NCBI GenBank assembly: GCA_027452165.1
Contig: DAIDGX010000009.1
Location: 1 to 64,000, forward strand
Source of the DNA: Vulcanimicrobiota bacterium
GTDB lineage: Bacteria > Vulcanimicrobiota > Vulcanimicrobiia > Vulcanimicrobiales > Vulcanimicrobiaceae
Length of the DNA stretch: 64,000 nt
Reading direction: 5' to 3'
Numbering within the stretch: position 1 is the stretch's first letter; the number at the start of each line of letters is the position of its first letter. The notes under the pieces are model-generated. The model was not told where the DNA came from, did no database searches, and was given only the letters and a program-made list of their open reading frames with translations. Below are positions 16,430 through 24,608 of this stretch, piece after piece. The translations under genes were made by a program, and so were the position numbers.

Positions 16430-18124
16430 CTAGTGCTCGAGCGTCAGCGGTGCGAAACCTTTGGGCGGGGTGTTCTCGTTCGGGATGACGGCCGGAACGA
16501 TACCAAGGCTTGAGCACGACATGTGCGGGGGAACGCCGACGTCGTCGATGATCGCGGCGCTTGCGGGAATTGGTAGCTTCGTGCCCGCAAGACGTTCGGG
16601 GTCGAGTGCTCCGAGGAGATTCGACAGGCGCGGATTCGTATCGCGCGGACCCTCCGGCAAGTACGGTTTTTCGTCGGGCAGCGACGCGAGCGCGGGCAGA
16701 TTGAAGATGGCGCCGAGCATCTTCGCAAAGGACGCGTGATCCGAGAGGTCGTGGACGATGGCGTGATCCTTGGCAAACGGCGAGATGATGATCGCCGGTA
16801 CGCGTGGGCCATCGCCGCATGGGTTGCCGTCGGGACAGCGTTCGAAGCTTGGCGGAGCGACGTGGTCGTAGAAGCCTTCCGAATCGTCCCAGGTGATCAG
16901 GATCAGCGAATCATGCCAATATTTCGACTTGGCAATTGCGTTGACGACCTTCGCAACCATCGCTTCGGAGACCTGACTGTCGGAGTATCCTGGATGGTCA
17001 TCGTCGCCGCGAAAATTCTGCTGAATCTCCGGACTTTTGTTGGCAGGCTTGAATCCGAACGGATCGACGGAACCGCCCTTCACGAAGACCACACCGCGGT
17101 TGCCGAGTTCTCCGTGCTCGATCGTTGGGATCAATGCCGTGAGATCGTGCACGCCGTTCCAGAAATATGGATTCTTGCGCAGATATCCAAAGTACTGAAC
17201 CGCGTTGTGATGCGTAACGTAAGGATTATCGATGCTACCAGGTGTCGAGGCGAAGCCTTCTTGATACCAGCCCCACGGAATCGCCGCCTTGCCGCGATGA
17301 GCGAGATCGGCGATATCTTGCTTGATGTCGTCGTCATCGTGTTTTGCTTGCGTGGCTTCCTTGCCGCTTAGGGTCAGCATCAACGTTGCAAAGGTCAGAT
17401 CGTCTTGCCTGTGGCGGAACGTGGGCCGCGAGCCGCTGCCGTATGGGCCGAATGCGGGCTCGAGATCGTTCACAACGGGAACGCCCGGTCCGGTGCTGTG
17501 CGGGCTCACCTCCATCGTGGCGTCGCGTGCCCATTGCGTCTGCCCAGTCTGCGCGGCGATCAAATCGATGTTTCCTGGAGTGGACGGGCCGTACATGCCT
17601 TGGAAAAAGTGATCGAAGAGCGCAAAGTTGTGCGCGTACTTCCAAAGATACGGGATCGTGTCGCAATCTTCGAACGCCATCGTAAGAAGGCCGACGCGTT
17701 GCGCGTCCTCGCGGGAATAGCCGCGTGCGAGCAGCCCGAACTCCTCGGTGCTTACGAAGAGATCCATGCGTCCGCCATCGGCTTTGGTAATGAGCGCAGG
17801 GCGCGAATGATTGGCGTCCGCTGTGTCCGAAGCGGTGATGCGAAACGGTGTCACCCACTGATGGCCCAGCGGATCGTATTGGCGAAATCCTTGCGAGTTT
17901 GCGATCGCGTCGGTCAGATTGTCGGCCCCCGGGAACGTGCCGAAATAGGAGTCGAACGAGCGATTCTCCTGATAGATGACGAACACGTGCTTGATGCGCT
18001 TGCGTACGAGCGCGAGGAACGCGCTATCGGTTGACGCCTTGCGCGGCGGTGCCTGGGCGGGCGACGGCGCCGAGGTGGCGAGCAGCGTGAGCGAGCAGAG
18101 GAATGCGGCGACGGTGCGCTTCAC
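16430..18124 (-). CDS. Secreted phospholipase C-type phosphoesterase
   Basis: The start GTG 18124 is preferred because GGAGG lies 6 bases upstream and it gives a signal peptide (VKRTVAAFLCSLTLLATSAPS) of a 564-residue protein. The core matches the bacterial phospholipase C/acid phosphatase family (PF04185): the opening HVFVIYQENRSFDSYFGTFP, a metal-site PSTPGNIDLIAAQ, and DDSEGFYDHVAPP further on. These enzymes cleave phosphate esters of phospholipids or other organophosphates outside the cell. It converges with the pstSCA operon, 25 bases apart. A role in freeing phosphate for that transporter is a natural inference, though the two are on opposite strands and not co-transcribed. A small inverted repeat lies in its leader. 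Confidence 0.88.
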   Translation of the reverse strand: MKRTVAAFLCSLTLLATSAPSPAQAPPRKASTDSAFLALVRKRIKHVFVIYQENRSFDSYFGTFPGADNLTDAIANSQGFRQYDPLGHQWVTPFRITASDTADANHSRPALITKADGGRMDLFVSTEEFGLLARGYSREDAQRVGLLTMAFEDCDTIPYLWKYAHNFALFDHFFQGMYGPSTPGNIDLIAAQTGQTQWARDATMEVSPHSTGPGVPVVNDLEPAFGPYGSGSRPTFRHRQDDLTFATLMLTLSGKEATQAKHDDDDIKQDIADLAHRGKAAIPWGWYQEGFASTPGSIDNPYVTHHNAVQYFGYLRKNPYFWNGVHDLTALIPTIEHGELGNRGVVFVKGGSVDPFGFKPANKSPEIQQNFRGDDDHPGYSDSQVSEAMVAKVVNAIAKSKYWHDSLILITWDDSEGFYDHVAPPSFERCPDGNPCGDGPRVPAIIISPFAKDHAIVHDLSDHASFAKMLGAIFNLPALASLPDEKPYLPEGPRDTNPRLSNLLGALDPERLAGTKLPIPASAAIIDDVGVPPHMSCSSLGIVPAVIPNENTPPKGFAPLTLEH

Positions 18125-18159
18125 GAGAGACCTCCGGGCATGCGAGGGTAGTACACGCT

Positions 18160-18178
18160 GCTTCGCAGTGTGCGAAGC
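18160..18178. repeat. Short inverted repeat, arms GCTTCGCA/TGCGAAGC
   Basis: Eight-base arms (18160-18167 and 18171-18178) surround a three-base loop in the leader of the phospholipase gene. The same arm sequence makes the hairpin at 33503-33524, so the two may belong to a dispersed intergenic hairpin family. Confidence 0.45.
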
Positions 18179-18234
18179 CACAACATGCTAAGATTAACGT
18201 CAGGTGAAGAACTTCGCGCGTTTTGGTGCTCTGA

Positions 18235-19092
18235 TCATGGGTTTTTGATGGCGAAGACGGCCGGCGCGAGTTCGTCTGGAAACGCGATATGCGTGAGCTG
18301 GTACGACCAGGTTCCATGGTGGAAGGAGATGCCGAATGCGCGCAGCGTTCCGTCCAGAAAGCCACCGGTTTGGATCCAGTACCCATTCACGTTGCCGTAG
18401 TACTGATCGAGCGTTCCGTGAAACCCGGTGCCGCCATGGTCGTTGAAGCGCATCATGCAGAACCGTTTGTTCGCGAGATCGACGATGACGTCGGTGAGTT
18501 GATGGCGACCGCCGCGTACGCGCGACATGAGGTGGAGCGCTCGACCCGGATCGCCGTCCGTACAGGTGGCTGGACCGCGGTCGTACACGTTGTAAACCTG
18601 CGGGCCCATGACGTGGACGACGTCGATGATGCTCAAGCCTAGGTTCGGGATTGGACCGGGTGCTGGATTGAGGGAGCGCGGCGGGGCAGCATCCTGTGTG
18701 TCAAACATGCCTTGATGAAGCGCGCGGTACGCTCCATACCACGTGGGGTCGAAAAATGAACGCGCGGTGCGATAGCGCGTCGTGCCGTCCGTGAAAACCG
18801 TTTCATAGTCGTAGGTCCGGTGTTTGATGCGCCAGGTCTGCGTACCCGAGCCGCTGCTGATTGTGAGCCATACGTTGCCACCTTGCACGACCGGATTGAC
18901 CCTGAGGCCAGAGCCGCGCGAGGTCAAGTCATAGGTGAGGAACTGCGGCTGCGGCAAGTCGGTCATCGCCGCGATCGCTTGCGAGTATAGCTTTGCCGCC
19001 GTTACGGGGCTGGCGCTTGCCGGTGACGCGGCGCAAGGCAGAAGAGCCGCTATCGCGGCTAGGGCAAGAGACAGGGTTCGTGGATAAAACAC
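18235..19092 (-). CDS. Secreted protein of unknown function
   Basis: The frame extends upstream over the tRNA-Val gene, so a later start is needed. GTG 19092 gives a protein beginning with a signal peptide (VFYPRTLSLALAAIAALLP, cleavage near ASASP), but the ribosome site is weak and the start is tentative. The mature part of about 260 residues looks all-beta with several Trp/Tyr-rich strands (WLTISSGSGTQTWRIKHRTYDYET) and two conserved-looking cysteines around TCTDGD and FCMMRF. It reminds me of outer-membrane lipoprotein carrier-type folds, but this is not firm. It lies 110 bases before the phospholipase gene on the same strand. Confidence 0.7.
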   Translation of the reverse strand: MFYPRTLSLALAAIAALLPCAASPASASPVTAAKLYSQAIAAMTDLPQPQFLTYDLTSRGSGLRVNPVVQGGNVWLTISSGSGTQTWRIKHRTYDYETVFTDGTTRYRTARSFFDPTWYGAYRALHQGMFDTQDAAPPRSLNPAPGPIPNLGLSIIDVVHVMGPQVYNVYDRGPATCTDGDPGRALHLMSRVRGGRHQLTDVIVDLANKRFCMMRFNDHGGTGFHGTLDQYYGNVNGYWIQTGGFLDGTLRAFGISFHHGTWSYQLTHIAFPDELAPAVFAIKNP

Positions 19093-19139
19093 GTGATCGG
19101 TACGGCGAGCGTCCTGCAAAAGTTTCAAGCAATACAATA

Positions 19140-19163
19140 AAGCCCCGCGTTGTTGCGGGGCTT
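19140..19163 (-). terminator. Terminator hairpin after tRNA-Val(GAC)
   Basis: A 9-bp perfect stem (19140-19148 with 19155-19163) with a six-base loop lies 13 bases beyond the 3' end of the tRNA. Read on the minus strand it is followed by the T-rich ATTGTATTG. Confidence 0.7.
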
Positions 19164-19175
19164 TGTTGTATATGG

Positions 19176-19247
19176 TGTGCGTGGTAGGGATTGAACCTAC
19201 GACCCCCACCGTGTCAAGGTGGTGCTCTCCCACTGAGCTACACGCAC
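19176..19247 (-). tRNA. tRNA-Val (anticodon GAC)
   Basis: The minus strand folds into a standard cloverleaf of 72 bases. The acceptor pairs are GTGCGTG with CACGCAC, the D arm GCTC/GAGC, the anticodon stem CCACC/GGTGG around loop TTGACAC, and the T arm GTAGG/CCTAC. Loop positions 34-36 are GAC, so it reads valine codons GUC and GUU. The CCA end is not encoded. A near-consensus promoter and a terminator bracket it. Confidence 0.95.
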
Positions 19248-19266
19248 GTACCCTGGGGCCTTCGGG

Positions 19267-19295
19267 AGTATAGCAAAGCCCCCCGAGGGCGTCAA
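19267..19295 (-). promoter_or_regulatory. Sigma-70-type promoter of tRNA-Val(GAC)
   Basis: The minus strand shows TTGACG (19295-19290), exactly 17 bases, then TATACT (19272-19267). The expected start point falls near 19260, about 13 bases before the mature tRNA. This is the best promoter match in the window and indicates that the host uses a standard housekeeping sigma factor. Confidence 0.8.
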
Positions 19296-19341
19296 ACGGA
19301 TTAGGCGAAGCGCGCGCCTCCCCTGCCGCGATGGTGGCGGC

Positions 19342-19809
19342 TCAGAGGAAGATGCGCTGCGGACCCGCTTCGTAAGCGTCGATAGCACGGCGCCACTCGT
19401 CCGGAATGGCGATCGTGGCGTGGTGTATGAAATCGTACGCAACGACTGTTGTGATACCATGTGCCGCCCGGTGGGCCTTGGTTTCGCTCCAAATTTCGTA
19501 GGCAAAGTCCCACGATTTCGTTCCGAGTCGCGAGATCCGTACGCCGATTGCGATCTGCTCGCGATATTCGAGCTCTCTTTCGTAAACGAAGTTGATCGTC
19601 GCTTGAATCATGCCGCGGTCGCCGTTAATCGGCGTTTGCATCACCTGCGCGAAGTACTCGGCGCGCATCATCTCGCACCAGCGAATATAGGCGACGTTGT
19701 TGACATGTCGCATCATGTCCACGTCGGCAAACGGGACCGAGAACCGGGAGAGCAGGGGGAAGCCTTCGAGCATGGGCGGCGGGATTCTACCGAAGAGGCT
19801 GGACAACAT
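19342..19809 (-). CDS. Acyl-CoA thioesterase, 4HBT hot-dog fold
   Basis: The protein carries a hot-dog thioesterase signature: FSVPFADVDMMRHVNNVAYIRWCE, with the Asp and Asn/His positions typical of 4-hydroxybenzoyl-CoA thioesterase-like enzymes (YbgC/FadM type), followed by FVYERELEYREQI. It most likely releases fatty or aromatic acids from CoA thioesters in the cytoplasm. Three starts are possible in frame: TTG 19842, ATG 19809 and ATG 19773. None has a clear ribosome site; 19809 is a compromise that keeps a full domain of about 155 residues. A candidate tRNA promoter overlaps its start on the other strand. Confidence 0.85.
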   Translation of the reverse strand: MLSSLFGRIPPPMLEGFPLLSRFSVPFADVDMMRHVNNVAYIRWCEMMRAEYFAQVMQTPINGDRGMIQATINFVYERELEYREQIAIGVRISRLGTKSWDFAYEIWSETKAHRAAHGITTVVAYDFIHHATIAIPDEWRRAIDAYEAGPQRIFL

Positions 19810-19828
19810 GCCGCCGATAGGATAAACT
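19800..19828 (+). promoter_or_regulatory. Possible sigma-70 promoter for the tRNA-Val(CAC)/tRNA-Asp unit
   Basis: TGGACA (19800-19805), 17 bases, then TAAACT (19823-19828) gives a moderate match to the housekeeping consensus. A transcript would start near 19835, 24 bases before the tRNA. Confidence 0.4.
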
Positions 19829-19858
19829 GCCGTCTTGTCCAACGATCTTGGACGCTTC

Positions 19859-19933
19859 GGGCGCGTAGCTCAGTGGGAGAGCATCCGCTTCACACGCGGG
19901 GGGTCATAGGTTCGAATCCTATCGTGCCCACCA
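19859..19933 (+). tRNA. tRNA-Val (anticodon CAC)
   Basis: The sequence folds as a cloverleaf with acceptor GGGCGCG/CGTGCCC (one G-T pair), D arm GCTC/GAGC, anticodon loop TTCACAC and T arm ATAGG/CCTAT. Positions 34-36 are CAC, reading GUG. The CCA end is encoded. It is followed 28 bases later by tRNA-Asp and probably shares its transcript, which ends at the terminator at 20060-20099. Confidence 0.95.
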
Positions 19934-19961
19934 TCAGGTTCTCGAAGCATAGGTTGGCGAT

Positions 19962-20038
19962 GGCGCTGTAGCTCAGTTGGTTAGAGCGCCGCCCTGTCAC
20001 GGCGGAGGTCATGGGTTCGAGCCCCACCAGCGTCGCCA
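19962..20038 (+). tRNA. tRNA-Asp (anticodon GTC)
   Basis: This is a 77-base cloverleaf with acceptor GGCGCTG/CAGCGTC, anticodon loop CTGTCAC (anticodon GTC), T arm TGGG-TTCGAGC-CCCA and an encoded CCA. The discriminator base is G, as usual for tRNA-Asp. It sits directly before a strong terminator. Confidence 0.95.
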
Positions 20039-20059
20039 TTTTGATCGGTAGAACCGATA

Positions 20060-20099
20060 AAAGAGAGCCTCTCGTGAATATCGAGAGGCTCTCTTTTTA
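20060..20099 (+). terminator. Rho-independent terminator of the tRNA-Val/tRNA-Asp unit
   Basis: A 15-bp perfect stem (20060-20074 with 20082-20096) with a seven-base loop runs directly into a T tract at 20094-20098. The A-rich left flank makes it usable in both directions. Confidence 0.92.
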
Positions 20100-20186
20100 C
20101 TGCGTGCATGGTGGATCCCGTGCGCCGCGTTTCGTGCGGCGGATCGATGCGCGTCACAACACTTTTGGTTGACGCATTGATCGTGC

Positions 20187-20837
20187 ATGAAACGTCGGAG
20201 TGATCGCATTCTCTTATGGGCTTTAGGCGTCTCGATTGTCGCGCACGGTGCGCTTGCGCTTGCCGTCCGAACGCTTCCGCGCGTTGAGGCGCATCCAGAG
20301 CAGCCGCCGGCGCGAATCGACATCATCGTCCGACCCACCCTTCCTCCACCGACGCCTCAGCCGCCCCGCAAGGTGGCGGTGCATCGGCGCGTCGTCGCCG
20401 CCCGCCCGCGACACCTTGCGCCTCCGGTCGTTCCGAACGTGCCCGCAGTACCCGGCCCTGCCGTCGCGCCGCCGACGGGTCCGACGGGTGCTCCCGGGCC
20501 CTTGGACGGAGCGACCTCCGGGCCATCGGCATCGCCTGCGCCGACGCCTACGCCGAAGCCGTCGTGCGCAGCGCCGGACGTTGCGGCAAAGGCGATCGAC
20601 GTCGTGCAGCCGAGCACGCCCGACGACGCCGAACAGATGACGGGAACCGCGAAAGTGGCGGTCGCCCTCACGCCGAGCGGATCGGTCTCAGCGGCGAGCA
20701 TCTACCGCTCGACGGGCGACATGATGCTCGATCGTGCGGCGCTGCGCGCGGCACGTATGAGCACCTACAGCCCCGAGGTGCGCGATTGCACGCCGGTCGG
20801 CGGTACCTACCTCTTCACGGTCGATTTCACGAACTGA
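20187..20837 (+). CDS. TonB-type energy transducer
   Basis: This 216-residue protein has the TonB layout: one N-terminal membrane helix (residues about 8-27), a long Pro/Ala-rich stretch (about 36-130) that can span the periplasm, and a C-terminal TonB domain (about 150-214, including GTAKVAVALTPSGSVSAASI). TonB proteins pass proton-motive energy from ExbB/ExbD to outer-membrane receptors. No exbB, exbD or receptor gene is close. The C-terminal domain contains a Cys (VRDCTPV) and a second Cys lies before it (PSCAAP), which could form a disulphide. It stands alone, after a tRNA terminator and before tRNA-Phe. Confidence 0.85.
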   Translation: MKRRSDRILLWALGVSIVAHGALALAVRTLPRVEAHPEQPPARIDIIVRPTLPPPTPQPPRKVAVHRRVVAARPRHLAPPVVPNVPAVPGPAVAPPTGPTGAPGPLDGATSGPSASPAPTPTPKPSCAAPDVAAKAIDVVQPSTPDDAEQMTGTAKVAVALTPSGSVSAASIYRSTGDMMLDRAALRAARMSTYSPEVRDCTPVGGTYLFTVDFTN

Positions 20838-20928
20838 GATGACGCGTGCAAAATCTCGCGAGCGAGCTACTTTTATCAGAAGGGTGAGCGCTATGCCCGC
20901 CGAACCCGCAGCAGTCGCCCAGCGGCGA

Positions 20929-21004
20929 GCCAAGGTAGCTCAGTCGGTAGAGCACGCGCCTGAAAAGTGCGGTGTCGCCGGTTCGATTCCGGCCCTTGGC
21001 ACCA
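20929..21004 (+). tRNA. tRNA-Phe (anticodon GAA)
   Basis: The cloverleaf has acceptor GCCAAGG/CCTTGGC, D arm GCTC/GAGC, anticodon stem CGCGC/GTGCG around loop CTGAAAA (anticodon GAA), T arm GCCGG/CCGGC and an encoded CCA. It lies between the tonB-like gene and the binding-protein gene. Confidence 0.96.
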
Positions 21005-21011
21005 TGTCGAA

Positions 21012-21040
21012 CGAGGGACTCGCCATTGGCGGGTCCCTCG
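21012..21040 (+). terminator. Terminator-like hairpin after tRNA-Phe
   Basis: A 13-bp stem (21012-21024 with 21028-21040, one G-T pair) with a three-base loop starts 8 bases after the tRNA. Only a short T run (GCGTTTG) follows, so it may end transcription weakly or serve as a processing signal. Confidence 0.55.
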
Positions 21041-21098
21041 GCGTTTGCCGGGCGCTCGCTTCGTAATGCCAACGCGCCCGCGCGCCGATACATGCTCT

Positions 21099-21914
21099 AT
21101 GAGCAGACTGTTCCGGGCCGGTGCGCCCGTTCTCGCCGCGCTCTTTTTTGCGTGTGTCGGCGTCGTCTCGGCCGCCGGTCTAAAAGTAGGGTCGGATATC
21201 TCGTACGCTCCGCTCGAGTTCTACGGGCCGCATCAAACGATGCGCGGTTTCGATCTCGATTTGATTCGGGCGGTCGCGTCGAAGCTTGCGATGCCGATCA
21301 CGATCGAAAATCACACCTTCGACGATCTGATTCCAAGCGTGCAGAAGGGGCGGTTTGACTTGGCAATTTCGGCAATTTCGGACACGCGTTCCCGCGAAGC
21401 GCGAGTGGATTTCGTGGACTATCTTTTGGCGGGGAGTGGGATGCTCGTCCCGGCTGGGAATCCCAATCACGTCTTCAATTTAGGTGGGCTTTGCGGCTTG
21501 CGTGTTGACGTACAGCGTGGCACCTCGCAACAAGCGGCAATCGAGGCCCAGTCGAAGCAGTGTACGGCCGTACATCTCGGGGCAATCCATATCACGAGTT
21601 TTGCAACCGATTCAGAAGGTTTCAAAGCTTTCTCCGAGGGCAAGTCAGACGTGCATATCACCGATTTTCCCGTGGTAGCATACTTGGCAAAAAGCAGCGG
21701 TGGAAAATACGAGGTTGCGGGCCGGCAGTTCGCGCTCGTACCCTATGGCATTGCGTTTGCTAAAGGGAATACGGTGCTTCGCTCGCGCGTGGCAGCGGCG
21801 CTCACCGAAGTCATTGCCGATGGCACGTATGACAGATTGCTGAAGAAGTGGGGGCTCGAACAAGGAGCGCTGCGTTCTGTTCCGATCAATGCGGGAACGC
21901 TTTTCGATAAATAG
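21099..21914 (+). CDS. Amino-acid-type ABC transporter substrate-binding protein (SBP_bac_3)
   Basis: The 271-residue protein has a signal peptide (MSRLFRAGAPVLAALFFACV, cleavage near VSAAG) and the fold markers of polar amino-acid binding proteins: SYAPLEFYGPHQTMRGFDLDLIRAVA, then IPSVQKGRFDLAISAIS and a long second lobe ending in a Lys/Trp-rich helix (LLKKWGLEQG). It would bind an amino acid or related solute in the periplasm. No permease or ATPase gene is adjacent, so it is an orphan. It could serve a distant transporter or a sensor. The start ATG 21099 has no strong ribosome site; ATG 21066 is an alternative. A bidirectional terminator follows. Confidence 0.88.
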   Translation: MSRLFRAGAPVLAALFFACVGVVSAAGLKVGSDISYAPLEFYGPHQTMRGFDLDLIRAVASKLAMPITIENHTFDDLIPSVQKGRFDLAISAISDTRSREARVDFVDYLLAGSGMLVPAGNPNHVFNLGGLCGLRVDVQRGTSQQAAIEAQSKQCTAVHLGAIHITSFATDSEGFKAFSEGKSDVHITDFPVVAYLAKSSGGKYEVAGRQFALVPYGIAFAKGNTVLRSRVAAALTEVIADGTYDRLLKKWGLEQGALRSVPINAGTLFDK

Positions 21915-21933
21915 GTCCCATTGCAACCAAGCA

Positions 21934-21971
21934 AGAGAGCGGGGCAGCGCAAACGCGCCGCCCCGCTCTCT
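21934..21971. terminator. Bidirectional terminator between converging genes
   Basis: A 12-bp perfect outer stem (21934-21945 with 21960-21971) encloses a second small stem (21947-21950 with 21955-21958). T-containing flanks occur on both sides (TTTGTGTCT on the plus strand). It separates the binding-protein gene from the converging dienelactone hydrolase gene. Confidence 0.8.
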
Positions 21972-21991
21972 TTGTGTCTGGATGCCGGGTG

Positions 21992-22672
21992 CTACGCCAA
22001 GTGCTTTTTAAAGAAATCGATCGAGCGGTGCCAGGATAAATCCGCCAGCACCTTATCGTAATTCCCAAGACCGCTGGAACCTGGCTCGTTCGGATTGTGG
22101 AACGCGTGCTTGGCGTCGTAGCGATGGAACTCGTAAGGCACGTGGGCCTCTTTGAATCGCGCCTCGATCTGATCGACGCGTGCGATCGGAAAGAACTCGT
22201 CGTGCGTCGCCCAATGACCTTGGAAGGGAATCGCGATCGATCCGGGATCGCCCGCTTCGGGCGGTGGAAAACCGTAGTAATCCACCGCGGCGTCGAACTC
22301 GCGAACGAACATCGCCGAGAGCATCGTGAGCGCTCCGCCCATGCAGAAGCCGATGACGCCGACCTTTGGGCTGCCTGTTGCCTTGAGATATTGCGCTGCG
22401 CCGCGCGCATCTTGCGTCGCCGCATCGCCAAAATCGAGGCCTTGCATCAGATGGTTCGCTTCGTCTCCGATCGCTGCGACGCGGCCACGATAGAGATCGG
22501 GTACCAGCACCCGGAAGCCTGCCGCAGCGAGCGCGTCAGCGGTGTGTTTGATGTGCTCGGTAACGCCCCACCATTCTTCCAAAAGAACGATGCCGGGCTG
22601 GTGATCCCCGTTCGCGGGAGCCGCGTAGTAGCCGGGCGCTTTCTGCCCGTCGGGGCGCTGAAACTCGATCAT
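21992..22672 (-). CDS. Dienelactone hydrolase family protein
   Basis: The start ATG 22672 lies just beyond the stop of the DUF5069 gene and gives a 226-residue alpha/beta hydrolase; a longer open frame upstream would read through that gene. The family catalytic residues are visible: nucleophile Cys in GFCMGGAL, an Asp in WATHDEFFP and His in DAKHAFHNP. It also has the N-terminal VLLEEWWGVTEHIKHTADALA stretch typical of dienelactone hydrolases. Such enzymes open lactone or ester bonds in the cytoplasm; the true substrate here is unknown. It is second in a pair with DUF5069, with GGAG about 14 bases before the start. Confidence 0.9.
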   Translation of the reverse strand: MIEFQRPDGQKAPGYYAAPANGDHQPGIVLLEEWWGVTEHIKHTADALAAAGFRVLVPDLYRGRVAAIGDEANHLMQGLDFGDAATQDARGAAQYLKATGSPKVGVIGFCMGGALTMLSAMFVREFDAAVDYYGFPPPEAGDPGSIAIPFQGHWATHDEFFPIARVDQIEARFKEAHVPYEFHRYDAKHAFHNPNEPGSSGLGNYDKVLADLSWHRSIDFFKKHLA

Positions 22673-22677
22673 GCCGC

Positions 22678-23028
22678 TCAAACAGTTACTCCTTCTTCGG
22701 CGTCTTGCCGGTCGAGGTTGGCGCATTTTTCGTGCAAGAGCCACACATTTGCTTGTGCGATTCGCTCCGGTGTCGTCTTCGCGAGCAGCCACGCGTGCAG
22801 GGCATCGTCGCTGAGGTGCGTGCGAGTTGCCGCGTTGAACTCGCTCACGGTAACGCCCCAGCGCTCCAGGACACCCTGGTCCATTGGACAGGGGTAGATG
22901 TAATCGTGGATCGTTCCGGCGGCAGCGGCACGCGCTTTATCCGCTATGCGAGCGAGCCATAGGACATCGCCGATCGCTTGGCGCCCCCGCCGTGGAAACG
23001 TTTTGCCGTCTCGAAAATCGGTAGCCAT
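22678..23028 (-). CDS. DUF5069 family protein
   Basis: This 116-residue cytoplasmic protein matches the DUF5069 pattern: DFRDGKTFPRRGRQAIGDVLWLARIADKARA near the start, then a Tyr-Pro-Cys-Pro-Met-Asp segment and Phe/Asn-rich helices. The function of the family is unknown. It lies 5 bases before the dienelactone hydrolase, so the two form a small operon. The protein has no signal peptide and no obvious cofactor motif. Confidence 0.82.
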   Translation of the reverse strand: MATDFRDGKTFPRRGRQAIGDVLWLARIADKARAAAAGTIHDYIYPCPMDQGVLERWGVTVSEFNAATRTHLSDDALHAWLLAKTTPERIAQANVWLLHEKCANLDRQDAEEGVTV

Positions 23029-23087
23029 ACACGCTAGAACGCGCGCAATGCGAAGGCGGTTGCCGACCGCGCGCGAATCGTGCGGCC

Positions 23088-23753
23088 GTGGTACCCGATG
23101 CTTGGCAGGCCCGCGCCGCCGTTGTAGCAGGCCTCATCCTCTACATGCTGCTCCCGCCGAAGTTGACGTTCGGACCCGTGTGGGCCGCGCCGCTCTTGAT
23201 CGCATTTTTTCTCATCCCGATCGTGGCGCTCCACCCGACCCGTCACGCCGACAGTCGCGCCATGCGCGTCCTTTCGATCGGGTTGATCGCGGTGTTGAAT
23301 CTGCTTAACATGATCTCGATCGCGTTGTTGGTCGCCGATCTCGTTCACGCGGGCCATGGCATACACGTAACCGTCTCTGCTCTCGATCTATTGCGCAACG
23401 GTGCATTGATTTGGGCTACGAACATAGCGGTGTTTGCGCTATGGTTCTGGGAGCTTGATTCGGATGGTCCACTCGGACGGGCAAAGTATCATTGCGCGGT
23501 TGAGTTCAACCAACCCGATTTCTTGTTCCCGCAGATGCAAATGGATCCCAAACGCATCAAAGGCTACGACGCGTCGTGGAAACCGTATTTTGTCGATTAT
23601 CTGTATCTTTCGTTTACGAACGCGCTTGCGGTGAGCCCAACCGACACGATGCCGCTTTCGCGTTGGGCGAAGATGTTGATGTTGCTCGAGTCCCTGATAT
23701 CGTTCATCACGGTTGCGCTCATCCTCGCGCGCTCGGTCAATATTTTGAGCTGA
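23088..23753 (+). CDS. Integral membrane protein, DUF1345-like
   Basis: The 221-residue protein has five predicted membrane helices (roughly residues 11-24, 31-48, 62-88, 105-121 and 192-218). The conserved stretch YLYLSFTNALAVSPTDTMPL near residue 170 resembles the pore-like segment of DUF1345 proteins, which have been compared with ion-channel pore domains. No transport function is proven. The start is GTG 23088 and is tentative; no good ribosome site is seen. It converges with the DUF4239 gene, 6 bases apart. Confidence 0.7.
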   Translation: MVPDAWQARAAVVAGLILYMLLPPKLTFGPVWAAPLLIAFFLIPIVALHPTRHADSRAMRVLSIGLIAVLNLLNMISIALLVADLVHAGHGIHVTVSALDLLRNGALIWATNIAVFALWFWELDSDGPLGRAKYHCAVEFNQPDFLFPQMQMDPKRIKGYDASWKPYFVDYLYLSFTNALAVSPTDTMPLSRWAKMLMLLESLISFITVALILARSVNILS

Positions 23754-23759
23754 ACGTCC

Positions 23760-24542
23760 TTAAGGCGCGGTGTCGGTGAAGGCGGTGTAATCCTTCGCGT
23801 AGGCGGTTGGGGCGATCTGCATCGATCCGCGAAACGGAAGATCGAGTTCGACCAGCAGGACGAAGATCGCTCCGATCACCGCCGCGAGCGCCGCCGTCAT
23901 CACGGCGTGCGCAACCAGGTTGTCGACGCGGAAAAAGTATGCCGAGCCGAGGGTGACGAGGGCGATGAAGATCATCATGCCCCAAAGCAGGTGCGGCATG
24001 GCCTCTTCGTTGGCGAAGAGCCGCTCGCGGCGGGCATCGAGGAATCCGTGTGCGTGCCGAAGTGCATCGGCTTGGGCCGTCTGCTCGCCGAGGGTCGTGG
24101 GGCGAAAGCTTTGTACGAGTTCGATCGCGTGGATGGCGGCGATGCGCGTCCGCGCGCTCTCCTGACCCTCGTGCATGCGCGGCCATTCGTTGTGCACGAC
24201 GAGCGCGACGTAATTGCGAAGCGCCGCATGGATGCCACTGCGCCAGGGCTGCGGGAAGATCGCTGCCTCGTGATAGAGATCCGCAATCTCGCCCGCCTCG
24301 TGCGTCACATACGAGCTAGCGGTATCGTACTCTTGCCACATCGTCACAACCATGAACGAGAGCATCACCGCGAGCACGGTGCCCAGGGTGGCCATGATGG
24401 GGCCGGCGACGTCGTTGTGGGTGATCGAGTGCTGCGTTACGCGCAGGCGCACGAGCAACAGCCCGGCCGTTGCGATCGAGGTCATGCCGCCGATGAAGAT
24501 GCAGCACGTGGCCCATATGGGGAGGTCGTAGATCCACGCCAT
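23760..24542 (-). CDS. DUF4239 family membrane protein
   Basis: Start ATG 24542 is chosen because the frame upstream overlaps the tRNA-Gly gene on the other strand and has no conserved character. The 260-residue protein has two N-terminal helices, a long cytoplasmic or periplasmic middle rich in Ala/Glu/His (residues about 75-175), and two C-terminal helices. This layout and the stretch MVVTMWQEYDTASSYVTHEA match DUF4239, also described as bestrophin-like. Function is unknown. It converges with the neighbouring membrane-protein gene; a functional link is possible but not shown. Confidence 0.78.
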   Translation of the reverse strand: MAWIYDLPIWATCCIFIGGMTSIATAGLLLVRLRVTQHSITHNDVAGPIMATLGTVLAVMLSFMVVTMWQEYDTASSYVTHEAGEIADLYHEAAIFPQPWRSGIHAALRNYVALVVHNEWPRMHEGQESARTRIAAIHAIELVQSFRPTTLGEQTAQADALRHAHGFLDARRERLFANEEAMPHLLWGMMIFIALVTLGSAYFFRVDNLVAHAVMTAALAAVIGAIFVLLVELDLPFRGSMQIAPTAYAKDYTAFTDTAP

Positions 24543-24608
24543 CGTGTTGGATCGCTTGCGGCACAGGACGCGTTCGGGCCTGCAACGAATGGGGGGCCGC
24601 CGTGGAAC

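Noticed and set aside
16430-18124. Phospholipase C as part of the pst operon
   Set aside because: It lies on the opposite strand and ends 25 bases from pstA, so it is not co-transcribed, although a shared role in phosphate supply is possible.
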